A DNA stretch of 64,000 nt. Origin: Parasponia andersonii. Lineage: Eukaryota > Streptophyta > Magnoliopsida > Rosales > Cannabaceae. A model generated the notes under the pieces. That model did no database searches. It was given only the letters and a program-made list of their open reading frames with translations, and had not been told where the DNA came from. Both the position numbers and the translations under genes were made by a program. The DNA lies in NCBI GenBank assembly GCA_002914805.1, contig JXTB01000184.1, forward strand, positions 1 to 64,000, written 5' to 3'. Positions 47,398 to 59,877 of the stretch are shown here, in pieces. Numbering within the stretch: position 1 is the stretch's first letter; each line of letters starts with the position of its first letter.

Positions 47398-49919
47398 CTA
47401 CCTTGGAGAATTTGTAATCTGACCCACCATCTTTAAAGCTAGGCAGGGTTGATCCACAGGTACCTGCAGATTTAGTACAAATAAATTCAAACAGAAAAAC
47501 ATAAGAAAAATATTACAAAATCACAAGATGAACACTTATCATATATCACATAGATCTGCCACATCAGATTACATCATAATCCGACCATACTAAAAAAATA
47601 TGTGCACATAGCATGTACAACATTAGAATTCAATCGACTTAATAAGAACAACAAATCTAATTAAAATTTGACAGTTAAAATTCATTATAGGATTTTTTTT
47701 TTGTTGTTGCTGAAGAATTAGAGTTAGAAGGTTAGATAATGACATGCCCAATAACCCTATGAGATATTACAACCCCGAATATTATATAGATTAAATCATT
47801 CACGAGATGGATTATCCATATACCCAAACCAATTAGACTCAAACCCAAAATGTGTACCAGATGTAACCAAACCAAGCATATGGAATTGATAGTTTTATTA
47901 TTTTTTTTTATTTATGTCCCTTATGATATCTTTCCAAGTTTTCTAAGTAGAAAAAGAAAGAGAAAGGTTTCTTTTTGCTTGGATGATAAAGGAGAGGGTT
48001 CAGAATGATTCATTCCTCCTTTTGGATAGAAAATGTGCAGTGAAGCAGTTGAAGACTCTGACTCACTTAGATAATCTTTTGCCTTTGTCCACTCCACACG
48101 AGTGGTAGTCGTAGTACTGGGTAGTAAATGGTCTGCTTTTCTCTCTTCTGTTTGACCTTATTGGACAGTATTAGTATAAAAGTAATAGTATTACTCCCTG
48201 CAGTACTTTCATAATAAATGCCTGAGACCAGGGACTACTGCAGAGAGTGTACCTCACCACCTCTCACGTAATTGTCACTTCCACTTATTTCCAATGCATG
48301 CAGGGCAAAGGCATGTAGCCATAGGCCACTCCATTACTGTAGAGACTGACCCTTACTTATGGGTCCTCAAGTTATATTTATTCGTAATATTTTCATTTTT
48401 TTTTCGTTTATCAAAATAATAATAATAATAATAACCTGATCAAATACTATTTAATAGTATTACTCGTAAGGACCTCATTTTGAATTTTATATAGTTGGAA
48501 ATCACACTAAAATGTGACAAGACTAAAAGTTACTATTTACATGGTACCTATTAGTGCAGCACTTATGATTTTCGTCACCTGATGTATACATATATTTGTA
48601 CATATATATATATATATATATTCTTCAAATATGTAGTGCTCTTAACATTTTTCTTGTCATTATTGTACTATTGTATTGTTACTATCAGATGTCCCTAGGT
48701 CCTACATGAAGAATACCCTAATAATTTCCTCTTTTTTTTGGCCTAAAAAATCTACTGTGGTCATTTATAACATTAGTTGTTAACTTGTTGTATCATTTAA
48801 TGTGGTGACATGGAGATATTTTTGCAGACAGCCACAGGCTGGGGGGCTGCCATACATGCCAGAGGACCTTTGCTGGAGGCACCTCATAGTTGCATTAATG
48901 TTTGTTGTTTGTTTTTCCTCTAATTGTGGGGTAGAACTTTGGTTTCAGTCACTCACTAACTATAAACATCCATCTCAGATTAGGTCCTTCTAATCCACTT
49001 TTGGGATTCAAAGGTACAAAAGATGATCCTTACGGACCTATTCTATTATACCTTTGTCCTTTTTCACCCTTTATAAAAGGACAAGACCTTAGAAAAAGTC
49101 TGTCTCGGTAAATTTTGGTTTTAATGACACTCTGATTTTATCTCAGGTGAAATGTTGCAATCCCTTTGTCATAGGTTGAGATATATAATGCTCTAACTAA
49201 ATTAACGAACCAACCTCATTTGATCTCATCATTCAGTTTTGACATACAAGAAATAAGCTCAACAAAAAGAATTACAAAGCAAGGTTTTAATCACTCAAAT
49301 TTTAATGACACATATGTACCTATTCCACAACAGGTATACCGAATACTGTTTCAGCAGAATGAGAATCCAAACACAAAAACACCAGCTGGTGATATTGACA
49401 TAGGTCTTTTACTTGATTGAACGCAATTTTAATTAAATTGAGTAACCTCTAAGACTAAAAATTATTATAATGACCATGACATTCAACTATCCTAATTTTT
49501 AGTGATAAAAAGTTCCAACAATTGTTATTATAATTAATATTCCTCTTATTTCTTTCTTATTGTTCCTTGGCTAAGTGTGATAATAGCTATATGATCAGTG
49601 TTCAAAAGTGGTAGGTGGTGACAAATATGGGACAAGAAAACCATATCATGATAAAAGCCAGAGAAAAAGGTTTGTGGTTGAGTCTTAAGGGGATGGAAAG
49701 TTGACTTACGAAGTGTCCTGCTCCAAGTATCCAATAGAAGTGAAGGTTTTTGTATGATGAGGCAAACCCTTTGGTGGAGCTTTCATTGTCACAATAGAGA
49801 GGGATTCTATCCTTGCTCAAAAATGTTTGCAGCCCTTCCCACCTAAGACATTGAATGGTAAGCAATAATCCACAAACACACAGTGACAAGTGTGAAACAT
49901 ATGTATACACATAAATACA

Positions 49920-50005
<86 letters not shown>

Positions 50006-53000
50006 TTGAGCTTCTTAACCCAAGCTTCAGTCCCCTTCGTTGCACAAATGAGATCAAGCTGCAATCACCACCCAAAATTATGTCACAAGTTAAGGATATC
50101 CAAAGCAGAGTGTTAGACTTGTAGCCACTTTCTGGTAATGAGTACATTCATAAAAATATTTGAATCACTTGTGTCTTTCATAAAAAAAAAAAAAAAATCA
50201 ACATCCCCAATTAGGTATCAATATTGTCACTCTTCGGATCACTCATTCATCAATTTTGTTACGTATTTTTTTCAGTCAACACAAAATTCCAAATCCCAAA
50301 AAGGTAACATAACACAAGTGGGGGTGGTCCACTAGAGGATTCCAACCCATATTCTAAAGCTTATCCCGTGTGTATATCATGGGTCTTTAATTATTTAACC
50401 AAGTCATCTATAAATGTTATTAAGGACTAGAAGAAAAAGCTTACTTGCCCATTGTATATTGTCACATTTACCCCTTTTGCAAGAAGTTGGTCAACCTGCT
50501 TGAAAGAGAAGAATTGTAAAGACATAATAATGGCCTTATAGAACACAAGAATATTAAAAAAGTAAAAATAAATGAAAAAAAGGAGGATAGTACAAGACAC
50601 GGAGAAAACAATGTTAGCTAAACAAAATAGGCTTCGTCCAAGTGAACCAAAATGGTGGAAAAACAGGTAAGTAGGACCTAAACAAGAATAGCAAGAAAAG
50701 TAGAGAACATAGTTAATCTAGAGATATAGGCTTTGATCCCGTGAACCAAAATGGTGGAAAAATTAACATTCTTAAAAAAAAAAAAAAGGAAAGATGGAAA
50801 AATACGGAAGTTACAATAAAAAAAAATAAAAATATAAAGATAGAAGAAACAAAGATATTATCAATGGAAGGTAAAAGTGGATATCCCCTCAAAAAAAAAA
50901 TGGATATTGCTTTCAATTTTTTGTCCTCTCTATTGGTGGCCAACAAGAAAATATGGATTAAAAAAACTAGTTTCCCTTTTGTTAGCAATCAACCCAAGTG
51001 CCAATTTGTGACACAAATTCTTTTCCCTCCCAAAAAAAAAGAAAAATTATAAATTTCCTCTGAACATTTTATTTCTTTATACAAACTTTATATCATTACC
51101 TCATCAATTCTCGGTCTCATAAAATCTCCTTGCATAGCTGTGAACACATTGCCTGACTGTCCTCCCCATCTGCCAACATTAAAAAAACTAATCAAAACTT
51201 TCTTATATTAAGTTTTGCTTCATCTAATTTCAAAGAGAAATATAATATACTCACGTAACATTTTCTGGGATTATCCTAAGCTTCTTTTTAATAGCACCAT
51301 TCATCAAGCTATCGAGACTATTTTTACCACCAGGTGTAGACCTCAGGGTACTAAGATATCTTGAGTATCTTTTGGTTGCAATCACTTTGGACAATTCAAG
51401 AGATGTAAAGGATGAGACCGAGTCCGTCCCTGAATCCAATAGAAAATTATAGAAGTCCTGAAAATGTTCACAAACCATATCATAAAGTCATAAAAATGAT
51501 CAAATGTATATTCTCAACCACTTAGTAATAGTTAACTGAAACGTATGATATGACAACGTAAAGAAATTCAGTACCACTCCATTGCTTCCTGCGGATATTA
51601 CTCGTTCAAGTTCATTCCATGAATTGGTTGCATCTTCCAAACGACCCTCTTGAATTTGCTGCTTAATCTTCTCAGCCAGACTGTTTTCCAAAACGGGTTT
51701 GTTAGATTTCTTAATTTTTTTTTTGTTCCAAATTCAATGACTTTATTAGTGTGGATTTCTGAACCAGAAGCAAAATTTACAACACAGACCTGTCTGAACT
51801 CTTCAATCCATTGTCGTTGAGCCGCGAGACGTCTTTGAGAAGAGGACCCCATGAAAACTACAATGTTCATTAAAAAAATCACATTAGAATCTACTAACTT
51901 TGTGGAAAATTCAGCATCAGAACTCACCACAAAGTCTTCAGGAGAAATCCAACTGTCTCCCAATGCCACTCCTACATATTGAAAAAACAAATAAACAAAT
52001 CTCATGAAAAATCACTATTTATCTTGACAATACTGAAGCAAAATTAAGCAGAATTGTGGAGTGTTGTGTTTTGTATTGTTGGTAAAGATTGCTGAAGAGG
52101 TTCGAGTTTTACCACCGAGTTTAAGCTTCAATTTCCCAGCTTCAATGGCTTTTAGAGTTGATAATCCAAGAATAACCGCAAATTTGCCTCCATAAGACTC
52201 TGCCACAATGAACAAAGGACTCTTCTGGAGTTTTTCATCTCCATTAAAGAGCTTCTCCAACAATGTGGTCAGATCATTGGCGGCTTCTACATCGTTTTTC
52301 ACAAACAGATTTAAGTCCTTTGTATCCTCCACAAAACTGTATCCTGTTCCGACTGGATTGTCCTAAATTTCGCCCACCAAAAAATAAAATAATAATAGAA
52401 TAATAAAGTAAAATACATTTCTCAATTCAATTTTCATAGTAATAACTTATAACTTAAAAAGTCACTTACAATGAACAAGAGATCTGCTTTATGTAGCCAA
52501 GTTGAATTCCTTGGCTTCAAGTCTGTGTCCAATGGTCCAACCTCTTCAAAATTCCCAATCCCAACTCCTGAAGCTCCCTTTTCTCGGGAAATAAAAAACA
52601 GATTCAGACACTGATATGCCTCAGCCAATGAAAAAAATTTATCTGGGTATTCAAATTCATCTGGGCACACTACACTGGTGTCTTATAGAGCATTACTAAG
52701 CTTATAATACATATACATGTATAAACATCTATGTTATGCTAAAAATTCTCAACTCCTGAAACTCCTTTTCTTGGGAAACAGACAAGAAATATGGCTTAGG
52801 CAATGAAAAACTTTATATGGGTATTCAATAAATGAAGCATTTAATACATATATATACACACATATATACATATATATTATGGGAATAAAACTTACAGGTC
52901 CACCCTGAAGCCAGAGAACGATTGGCCATGGCTTGGAGGGATCCTCAACTCTATAGGGACTCTTGTAAAGCCACCAGAACAAGTGGGCTTCTGTGAAAAT

Positions 53001-53232
53001 CAACAGAGGGAGTTTCCAATGATTATTACTACATTTTCTGACCCAGAAAATCTCAGGAGAAAATGAAGATAAATGAAACTATGGAGGTAGATGGCTTACT
53101 GGGTCTGACTTCAACATAACCCCAATCCTCAGACCCGTTTTGGGTTCTTGTTGGAATTGTTTTTCCGCCATGAATGAGTGGAAGAACAAAGCAGAGAACA
53201 GACATAACTACTAAAGCCATGAACTTTTCCAT
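47398..53232 (-). CDS. SCPL51: Serine carboxypeptidase-like 51 (peptidase S10)
   Basis: Thirteen exons (right to left): 53100-53232, 52896-52990, 52470-52577, 52113-52362, 51928-51971, 51790-51857, 51575-51680, 51255-51457, 51100-51169, 50445-50495, 50006-50058, 49710-49842, 47398-47463. They join to 1380 nt (459 aa plus TAG), about the size of Arabidopsis SCPL51. A signal peptide (residues 1-22) is followed by the S10 alpha/beta hydrolase: WLQGGPGASG oxyanion loop, nucleophile Ser in ESYGG, Asp in NGQLDLICAT, His in GAGHFVPVDQP. The triad is complete, so a secreted or vacuolar active enzyme is predicted; its natural substrate is unknown. The last exon is 2.2 kb away but joins exactly (GHF/VPVDQPC). 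An in-frame ATG at 53262 would add 10 polar residues before the signal peptide, so 53232 is preferred. From memory the Arabidopsis counterpart is At2g27920. Confidence 0.94.
49920..50001. repeat. Compound microsatellite (GT)n(AT)n(AG)n in SCPL51 intron 11
   Basis: Three dinucleotide tracts abut one another: GT 49920-49940, AT 49941-49962, AG 49963-50001. They make up half of the 163-bp intron 49843-50005 and start four bases inside its 5' splice donor on the minus strand. Confidence 0.95.
50642..50762. repeat. Direct repeat of about 22 bp, 99 bp apart, in SCPL51 intron 9
   Basis: GTGAACCAAAATGGTGGAAA occurs at about 50643 and 50741, each preceded by a TAGGCTT-like phrase. It looks like a local duplication. 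Confidence 0.55.
52749..52836 (-). repeat. Decayed duplicate of the SCPL51 exon 3 acceptor region, in intron 2
   Basis: The order CAACTCCTGAA-CTCC-TTTTCT-GGGAAA..GGCTTAGGCAATGAAAAA..TATxTGGGTATTCAA repeats 52562-52650, which spans the real intron 2/exon 3 junction. The copy carries the equivalent of the first exon-3 codons, but its frame soon stops. Confidence 0.65.
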
Positions 53233-54989
53233 TTCTTCCAAAAAAACACAAATACCAGACAAAGAGAACTACTTTTACCTCTTTGTGTGTGTATTATGTG
53301 TTCCTAAATATATATATATATATATATATATACAGAGAGAGAGAGAGAGAGAGAGCAGAAGAAGAAGAAGAAGAAGAAGCTGAAAGTTCAATGTAATAAT
53401 AATATCTCTCTCACTCTGTATTCGGTAACTGAAATAACAAAAAGGTGAAAGGGAGGAGCACTATATGACGATTGGAATGACAAGTAGTCGAATATTTTTC
53501 TCTCTTTTTGTTTTTGTGTTTTTGCCTATTATTATTATTTTTTAATTGATTTTTTTTTTTACTATTTGAAAAACTATTAAACAAATTACAAATAGTAGTT
53601 TTCCCTCTTTTTTTTGCTTTTCGAACACTTTCTGTTTTGTTTTCACCAAAAAAAAAGGAACACTTTTTGTTTTGAGAATTAAATATTTGCGCGTGTATTT
53701 AATAATATTCTTTAACTGGAAATACTATTACCATTAATAGGACCATATATTGAAATATTCATCTTTTGACTAATATCCATATATTAAATATTCTTTTTTT
53801 TTTGAGTAATACCATATATTAAATAGAATATGCTGTTAAAAACAATACTATTATTATCATATCTAATTATAGTAACAAAAACACGTTTAGTAGTATCTGT
53901 GTTATATACATATATTTGAATAAAATTATTATATTTTTTAAAACTTTTAAGTAATACCATATATTAAAGAATCAATATTCTTTTTTTTGAGTAATGCCAT
54001 GTCTTAAATATGGTATGTTGTTCTTTAAAAAAAAAAAGGTACATTGTTAAAAACAATACTATTATGATCATATCTAATTATAGTAACAAAAACAATTTTA
54101 GTAGCATCTACTGTATCATTTAAAGCTATGCAAATTAGTTATATACACGTATGCGTATACATTATACACACATGCTCTGTTTTTCCAATAAGCATGGATG
54201 ATTTTTTTTTTAAGTGCAAAAAGTGAAATTTTATAAATCATGTCATCCAAATCAGTCAATGACCGAAAAGGAGGAATTGTTACGGGGTGAATGATTTGAA
54301 ACTTAAACTTTAATATTTGAGAAAGTGTTTTTAACTTGTAGGGTTAGTTATACTCATGGTCTATGAATTATTCTTTCTAATCCTCAATTATGTAATTATT
54401 AGTCCTTTTTGTTACAAATTGTTAATTTTTTAACACAAATAGTCGTATACAAAATATATAATTAGACATTGTTTGTTTCTATGAGTCATAGTCTCATTTT
54501 TAATCATAATTACTATATATTTTGCACATGATTTATTTATGTTAAAAATTTAATAGTTTGTGAAAAAAATATTCTTTTACTGCAATAATTGCACAAATCT
54601 TAGTAGTCTATAATGAATAAGTTAATAGTTTGGAGTCTTATTATCGACCATAGTTATTTGTGATAAAATTATCATTGTTACAGTAATTATATAATTTATA
54701 TTAGTTTATTGTGTAACCTGAAAATTCAAGAATTAAACTGGTACAATACGTATAATTTAGGAAAATTATAGGGATTAGGAGTCTTTTGGCTCCAATTTAC
54801 TTTTTTAGAAGTGTTTTTCAGAATTACATTTCAAGTAACAATTATTTATATTTGTCGTAGCTTTTTGGAGAGAAAAAATACAAATTCTGAAAATATTCTT
54901 ATACCATTTAATGTTTTTTAGGTGAGTATTTCCTTTATCTTCTCCAGTTTCACCCAAATTTTACCTCCCAAACACACAGCTCCTACTAA
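53233..54989. other. SCPL51 5' flank, AT-rich intergenic
   Basis: Just upstream of the SCPL51 start are an AT run (about 53307-53330), an AG run (about 53333-53355) and an AAG run (about 53359-53380), which probably lie in the promoter or 5' UTR. Farther right, phrases such as ACCATATATTAAAT and AACAATACTATTAT..TCATATCTAATTATAGTAACAAAAACA repeat (about 53845-53885 and 54050-54095), a local diverged duplication. No gene was recognised. Confidence 0.5.
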
Positions 54990-55452
54990 AGCTATTAAAA
55001 TGAGTCGAGCCAAAGGGCTAGCCCATAGCCTATTACTATGGCCCACAGGCTCACTTGGGCCCAGTTCGGCCATACTCCCAAGGCTGGGCTGGGCCTATCA
55101 CCCTTGGCGCTCGGCCCAGCTTGTCTTTCAAAAAATTAAAAAAATAATAGAATAAATATATATTATATATAATCATCTATTGATTATATATATATATATA
55201 TGATTCTATATATTTTTGATAAGAAATATATATAATATATATTATTTTTTTAATTTTTAAACTGTTTTAAAAATTTTAAATTAAAAAAAGGGCCAACTAC
55301 GTGTCAGAATAGGTCGGCTTACATTGGCCCGTTTGTTAGCGAGCCTAAGCCTGGCCAACCTGAGCCATAGGGCTAAGCTGGGTTCCCCATTCAGCTATAC
55401 AGGCCAAGCAGGGCCAGCCCACTTATTTGGATACCCGACTATTTTGATAGCT
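54990..55452. mobile_element. Short terminal-inverted-repeat element with GGGCC-rich arms
   Basis: The left end AGCTATTAAAATGAGTCGAG (54990) and the complement of the right end, AGCTATCAAAATAGTCGGG (from 55452 leftward), are inverted copies. Both arms are rich in GGGCC/GGCCC words (54995-55130 and 55300-55440) around an AT-rich centre. It has no ORF of note. It resembles a non-autonomous DNA transposon, but the superfamily and target duplication were not resolved. Confidence 0.55.
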
Positions 55453-56181
55453 CTTGCTTCTACCATCACTTTCTTTTCTTTTTCTTTTTTTAATAAAAAA
55501 ATAGGAGTTTTATTCTTTTGTTTCCAAGTTCACATTTTTTTCCTTGATAAAACAACCTAACACTTTTTCATTCCTCCAAATGCTCTGCTAGTTCTGTTTA
55601 TCTTCCAAACTCAAATCCCATGTAACAAATTTGTAATAGATAGGCACAATATATTTTCCTACTTTAATAACATTATGATTAAAAGAAGTCAAACTATATG
55701 TGACCATCTGTCACAATTTTCGTGATACCTAGTGATCACAATTTTTTTTCCTCATTATTTCTAATTTCGTGATTAGAAATGGTTAAGATGTGACTCATGG
55801 TTACAATTTTATAACTTAGGATCACAATATATTTTACATTATTTGGAATATTGTGAGATCATATTATTATAATTTGTATATTTTTACATATTACTATGAC
55901 TTGTGACTCCTAGTAATAAAATTCATGCCAACTTTAAAAATGAAAGATAAGTATTCCTATCGACTAATAATAGCTTATTAATATTTGTCCAACACAAATC
56001 AAATTTTATAAGAAAAATTATGTCAGTTTCTTAATTATTAGTCATATATGTAATATCAATAATCACATAATTCATAATAGTCATAATTTTTTTGTGACTA
56101 TTAGTCACTTAGTCACAAAATTTATGTAATAACCATGAACTAGGTAACTTTCTCACTAAAAAAAAAAAACCTCATATGTAC
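55453..56181. other. Intergenic with clustered GTCACAA/TTGTGAC words
   Basis: Between about 55700 and 56120 the words GTCACAA, GTGATCACAA and TTTGTGAC recur in both orientations. This could be the remnant of another transposon, but no ends were found. Confidence 0.35.
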
Positions 56182-56807
56182 TGTTGATGGAGGTTTTGTC
56201 AACAATAAATTTAGAAAAAATTGCGAGATGTGGCTTGTGAGAAAAGGGTTATAAATCAAAGCAAATAAAGAGGCAAAGATTTTATAGTGGTTCAGCCCCG
56301 AAAAAGATGAGCTTACGTCCACTATTTTTTACTATTTTCTAGAGAATTACAAGAACTCAAAATTACAATGCGTGGTCCGGAAAGAAGAAGAAAGTTAAAA
56401 AAGGTTCTTTCAAGAATTCCCCAGCCTTTCAAGATCAGAAAAAGTCCTAGATCCCCTCACCGAAATATTGAACTCCCTTTATATAGATGAGGGTAGCTCA
56501 ATGTTCCCAATTGTGAGAATGAGTAACTGTACAATCGGGCAATACAATTTGAGTAACAATATAACTGGGTAATCACTTAAATAAGGTAACTGGTCGATCT
56601 TTAAAGAGAAACTTTTGTTTCCCTTTCTTTGTAGGTTACCCGTTTAACTAAGCGTAGACTAGTCTCTTTTTTATTCTGGTCGCACTTAATTTATTCGGAG
56701 GAGGTCGCATGTAACTTATGCGGTTGAGGTCGCATGCAACTCTTTTAGAAGAGGTCGCACTTAATCTTACTCATGCGACCTGACATAGAATTTTAGACCG
56801 CACAACA
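56182..56807 (-). repeat. 3' LTR of the Tat-lineage element (626 bp)
   Basis: The plus-strand edges are TGTTGATGGAGG.. and ..CCGCACAACA. The purine tract abuts the right edge. It contains the AGTGGTTCAGCCCC..CTTACGTCCACT block (about 56286-56322) typical of plant LTR R/U5 regions, and several GGTCGCA words (about 56703-56800) in U3. Confidence 0.8.
56475..56485 (-). promoter_or_regulatory. TATA box in the Tat-lineage LTR
   Basis: The minus strand reads TATATAAAGGG, upstream of the R/U5-like block in the direction of element transcription. Confidence 0.55.
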
Positions 56808-56823
56808 ATTGTCCCCTAGCTCC
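56808..56823 (-). other. Polypurine tract of the Tat-lineage element
   Basis: The minus strand reads GGAGCTAGGGGACAAT directly before the LTR start TGTTGTGCGG. This fixes the element's orientation. Confidence 0.75.
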
Positions 56824-57226
56824 ATTAGTTCTTTAGGACAAAATTGAGCTTCCTTCTAATGTAAGTGCGATCTTAAAAAATGTGACGTCATGACCTAGAC
56901 TTGAGACTCTTGAAGGGTCGAAGAGTCGCCAGATCTCAAATCTCACATTTTCCAAGATCACGCGCACCTTTTTCTGACAGATGAAAACGTGTTGCCTTTT
57001 CTAAGAAGAATAGCAGAACTCGAGAAGACTTAATGATAGCGATGATGCCAACTGTCGTCTTTAAATCGAATCGTTTCAAATTTTGAAAGATACCATTTTA
57101 ATTTCGGAAAAAATCAAATCCCGCATGAACTTCGGCCTTCAGATCTGAAAATCAAATAACTTGATCTACGGCTGTGATTTAGCGATGCTTGAGAGATAAA
57201 TATCGGAAATCAATCTGCTTCTTCAT

Positions 57227-57233
57227 TATAAAC
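57227..57233 (+). promoter_or_regulatory. TATA-like box ahead of the antisense ORF
   Basis: TATAAAC on the plus strand lies about 105 bases before the ATG at 57332, with a pyrimidine-rich, C/T-heavy leader between. It suggests that the antisense ORF has its own promoter. Confidence 0.45.
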
Positions 57234-57331
57234 TCTCATCTTCCATCTCTCTAAAACCCAAAGTATTTTAGAGCAAAACCCTCCAGCGTCGTTTCGTTCT
57301 TTCAGCTCGCACAGTTCCAGCATCTTCTCCG

Positions 57332-59877
57332 ATGGAGTTCAGACCATATCTCAATCCCTCTATTTTCGAAGAAAATTTAGTATATTTCTTCTCTCCTATT
57401 ATTCTTTGTCTGTCTTCGAAAAAACTTATTTTCAGTTTTTATTTCTAGGATTTGAAATACATCCCACATTCGAATGGATTGGAATGAGAATTTTTCAGAT
57501 TCCCTTTACCAGTTCGTAGAATAGACTCTTTTCTAGATCATGGATAAAGACGAACTCGTAAAAGAGTTTTTAGGGTTTGATACCCTATTTATTTATTTAT
57601 TTATTTGACGAACTGCTCGAGCAATTCTTATGAATCCGTAGACTGATTAGAAAAAATTCGATGAGCTTGCTTGTTAATACAATCCTAGGGTAAACCCCCA
57701 AAATTTGCTAGCATATAGTGAAGATCCTTGATACCTGCATAGGACTAAACCCATCCGTATTTCTTTTCAGATTTCTAGTAGTGAGGATTTTAAGGAAGAG
57801 AATGCATTCTCAGGAGAATCTAAGAACTCCAGTATTAGCTCCATAAACCTTGAAGATTACCTTGAGCCAGAACCCGAAATAGAGATAACAGGGGTCAGGC
57901 AAAATAGTCCTCACATAGGCGACCTCCCTCAGGACCAGTGGCCTCGACATATCAGGGATGCCCCTGCCTTTGCATCGGGCTATCAATATGTAGAGGGAAA
58001 CTGGTCATGTACCAATATAAGGATGAGATGCACATCGAACAAGCTCAGCAAAATCGTGTGCAACTATAAGATCTCCATCCCTCTTCGTTTTCCTATGGAA
58101 TTCAATGAATCACACACACCACTACGCGAAATTGCCTCATTTTCTGTAGCAGTTCTCAAGTGCGGTGTCCACCTCCTACTTCATCCATACATAAAATCAA
58201 TCATCGACTACTATGGGGTCGTCCCTTTCCAACTGACTCCAAATACATATAGATATATGGTAGGTTTATACATACTTTACCACAAATTAGGTTTAGACTC
58301 CCCCACTCCTGAAGAGTTCGCTTGGTTTTACCAAGTGAAATCAAACCCGTTAGATCTTGGCTTCTTTTATGCGAGTAAGTGGTCGAACCATGTAATAAAA
58401 ACGATCTACGGAGTTAACAACAACATAGGAAAATGGAAAAATCCATTTTTCCACTTTGATTATGCGAATAACAGCTTCTTTCAAAATCCTGGTAGGTAGC
58501 TTTTCAATTTATCGCCTTTTTCTATATTGTTATATTTATCCTGATCGCACTCGTATATCATCGCAGACAACAGGGAATGGCCCGGACTTTCCAGGAACTA
58601 GCTCGCAAGGGTGTACAAAATCAACGACCTTCCAATTGAGGAATTTGATTGGAAGGTACTTGGTACTTCCAAGAACCTGGTCGCTTGCGGTTTGCTTCCA
58701 AAGGGAGCCGCATTCCCTGACCCTCCCGTCTGTTTATCCAGACCTTCGAGCTCAAAGAAAAAGAAGCCGAGGAAGCAGACGGATAAAAGTGCCTCGTCTT
58801 CCAAACCTAGGAAACGAAAAGCACCTGCCACCCCTTCAACTTCAGAACCATCTTCTCCAGAAACAACATTACCACTAGCTTCTCAACAGCAAGAAGGTAA
58901 TCATATACATATATATATATATATATACATATTTTAGTCATCATTATATTATGTCACTTCGCTTACTGACATATTTGTACAGAGATGGTTATTGGTAGCG
59001 ACCTGTGAGCACTAACTTCCACTCTCAGGTCCATGGCAAAACCAAGACACCCGAGAGCACTCTCCGTCATCGAAAGGGAAAGAGAAGGTCGACAATTCCA
59101 AAAAATGAAAAGTTGCCTTCGAGGACATTCTGGCAAGCTCGCCTCCTCCACAGCCTCAAATAATGAGCCATCCTGAACCACCCAAGGAGGCTGCCACCTC
59201 TTCGGAACCGAACCTGGTAGATAAGGACGAGGAGCTCTTCGCGCTCCTCAATCAATTACCAGAGAAGACTGGTATGAGCACAGCCTTTATTGATCGCTTC
59301 ACTTCCGAGGAGGGCTGGGAGAGGATGAAGCGACGATCTGCCAAGGTTGCCTTCGGTTTTGCGATGAGGATGCTGGCAAATGTAAGCACCTTTTTATTCT
59401 CTCCTTAAATGTATTATTTCTTGGTATTAATGATTATATTTTCAGACTGCGGCTACTGCTATCCTGATACATGACCCGGTCCTCGAATATTTGGAAAAGG
59501 CCGAAAAAGTTGAAGAGATAACCCAAACATTCGAGAACTCAGAGAAAGCTCAGGAGGAGGAGAAAAAAGCTTTTGACTTGGAGAGGCAGCAACTGCTCGA
59601 AGGCCTGGCCAAGAAGAAGCTCGAGAAGGAGAATCTCGAGGAGAAAGTCAAAGAGCTCGAGAAAACTATCTCCGAGCATCCGGATCGCATGAAGGAGGCG
59701 ACAACAGAGGCGGTTCACAAAGTTATTGAAGAGTTCAAGGCGATTGAAGTCAAAGAGCTCGAAGACAAAGCCAGTGACATCGCTTCGTCGACCATTATTT
59801 TTAACATCTTCTGCGAGCATCTGGACTTTGACTTCTCTATCTTTAGCGAGGACGTGGTCGAGCTTGTCCAGAGTTAG
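57332..59877 (+). pseudogene. Antisense extra ORF of the Tat element (gypsy-type transposon domain plus coiled coil)
   Basis: Exon-like blocks on the plus strand: a possible first exon from ATG 57332 (MEFRPYLNPSIFEE); 57771-58491 with the plant 'putative gypsy type transposon' domain (ISIPLRFPMEFNE.., LHPYIKSIIDYYGVVPFQL, KWSNHVIKTIYG); about 58567-58894 with INDLPIEEFDWKVLG and a basic NLS-like stretch (KKKKPRKQTDK, KPRKRKA); about 59163-59380 (FIDRFTSEEGWERMKRRSAKVAFGFAMRMLAN); and about 59446-59877, a coiled coil of roughly 100 residues rich in E, K and L. Donor GGTAGG at 58492 and acceptor TCGCAG at 58566 support splicing. Frameshifts near 58590-58615 indicate decay. The product is not known to be needed for transposition; the NLS and coiled coil suggest a nuclear, self-associating protein. 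Confidence 0.7.

Noticed and set aside
49602-50147. Minus-strand ORF of 181 codons across SCPL51 exons 11-12
   Set aside because: It reads through a microsatellite intron; the splice sites give a complete S10 protein instead.
59539-59820. Minus-strand ORF rich in Leu/Phe
   Set aside because: It is the antisense shadow of the coiled coil of the antisense Tat ORF.
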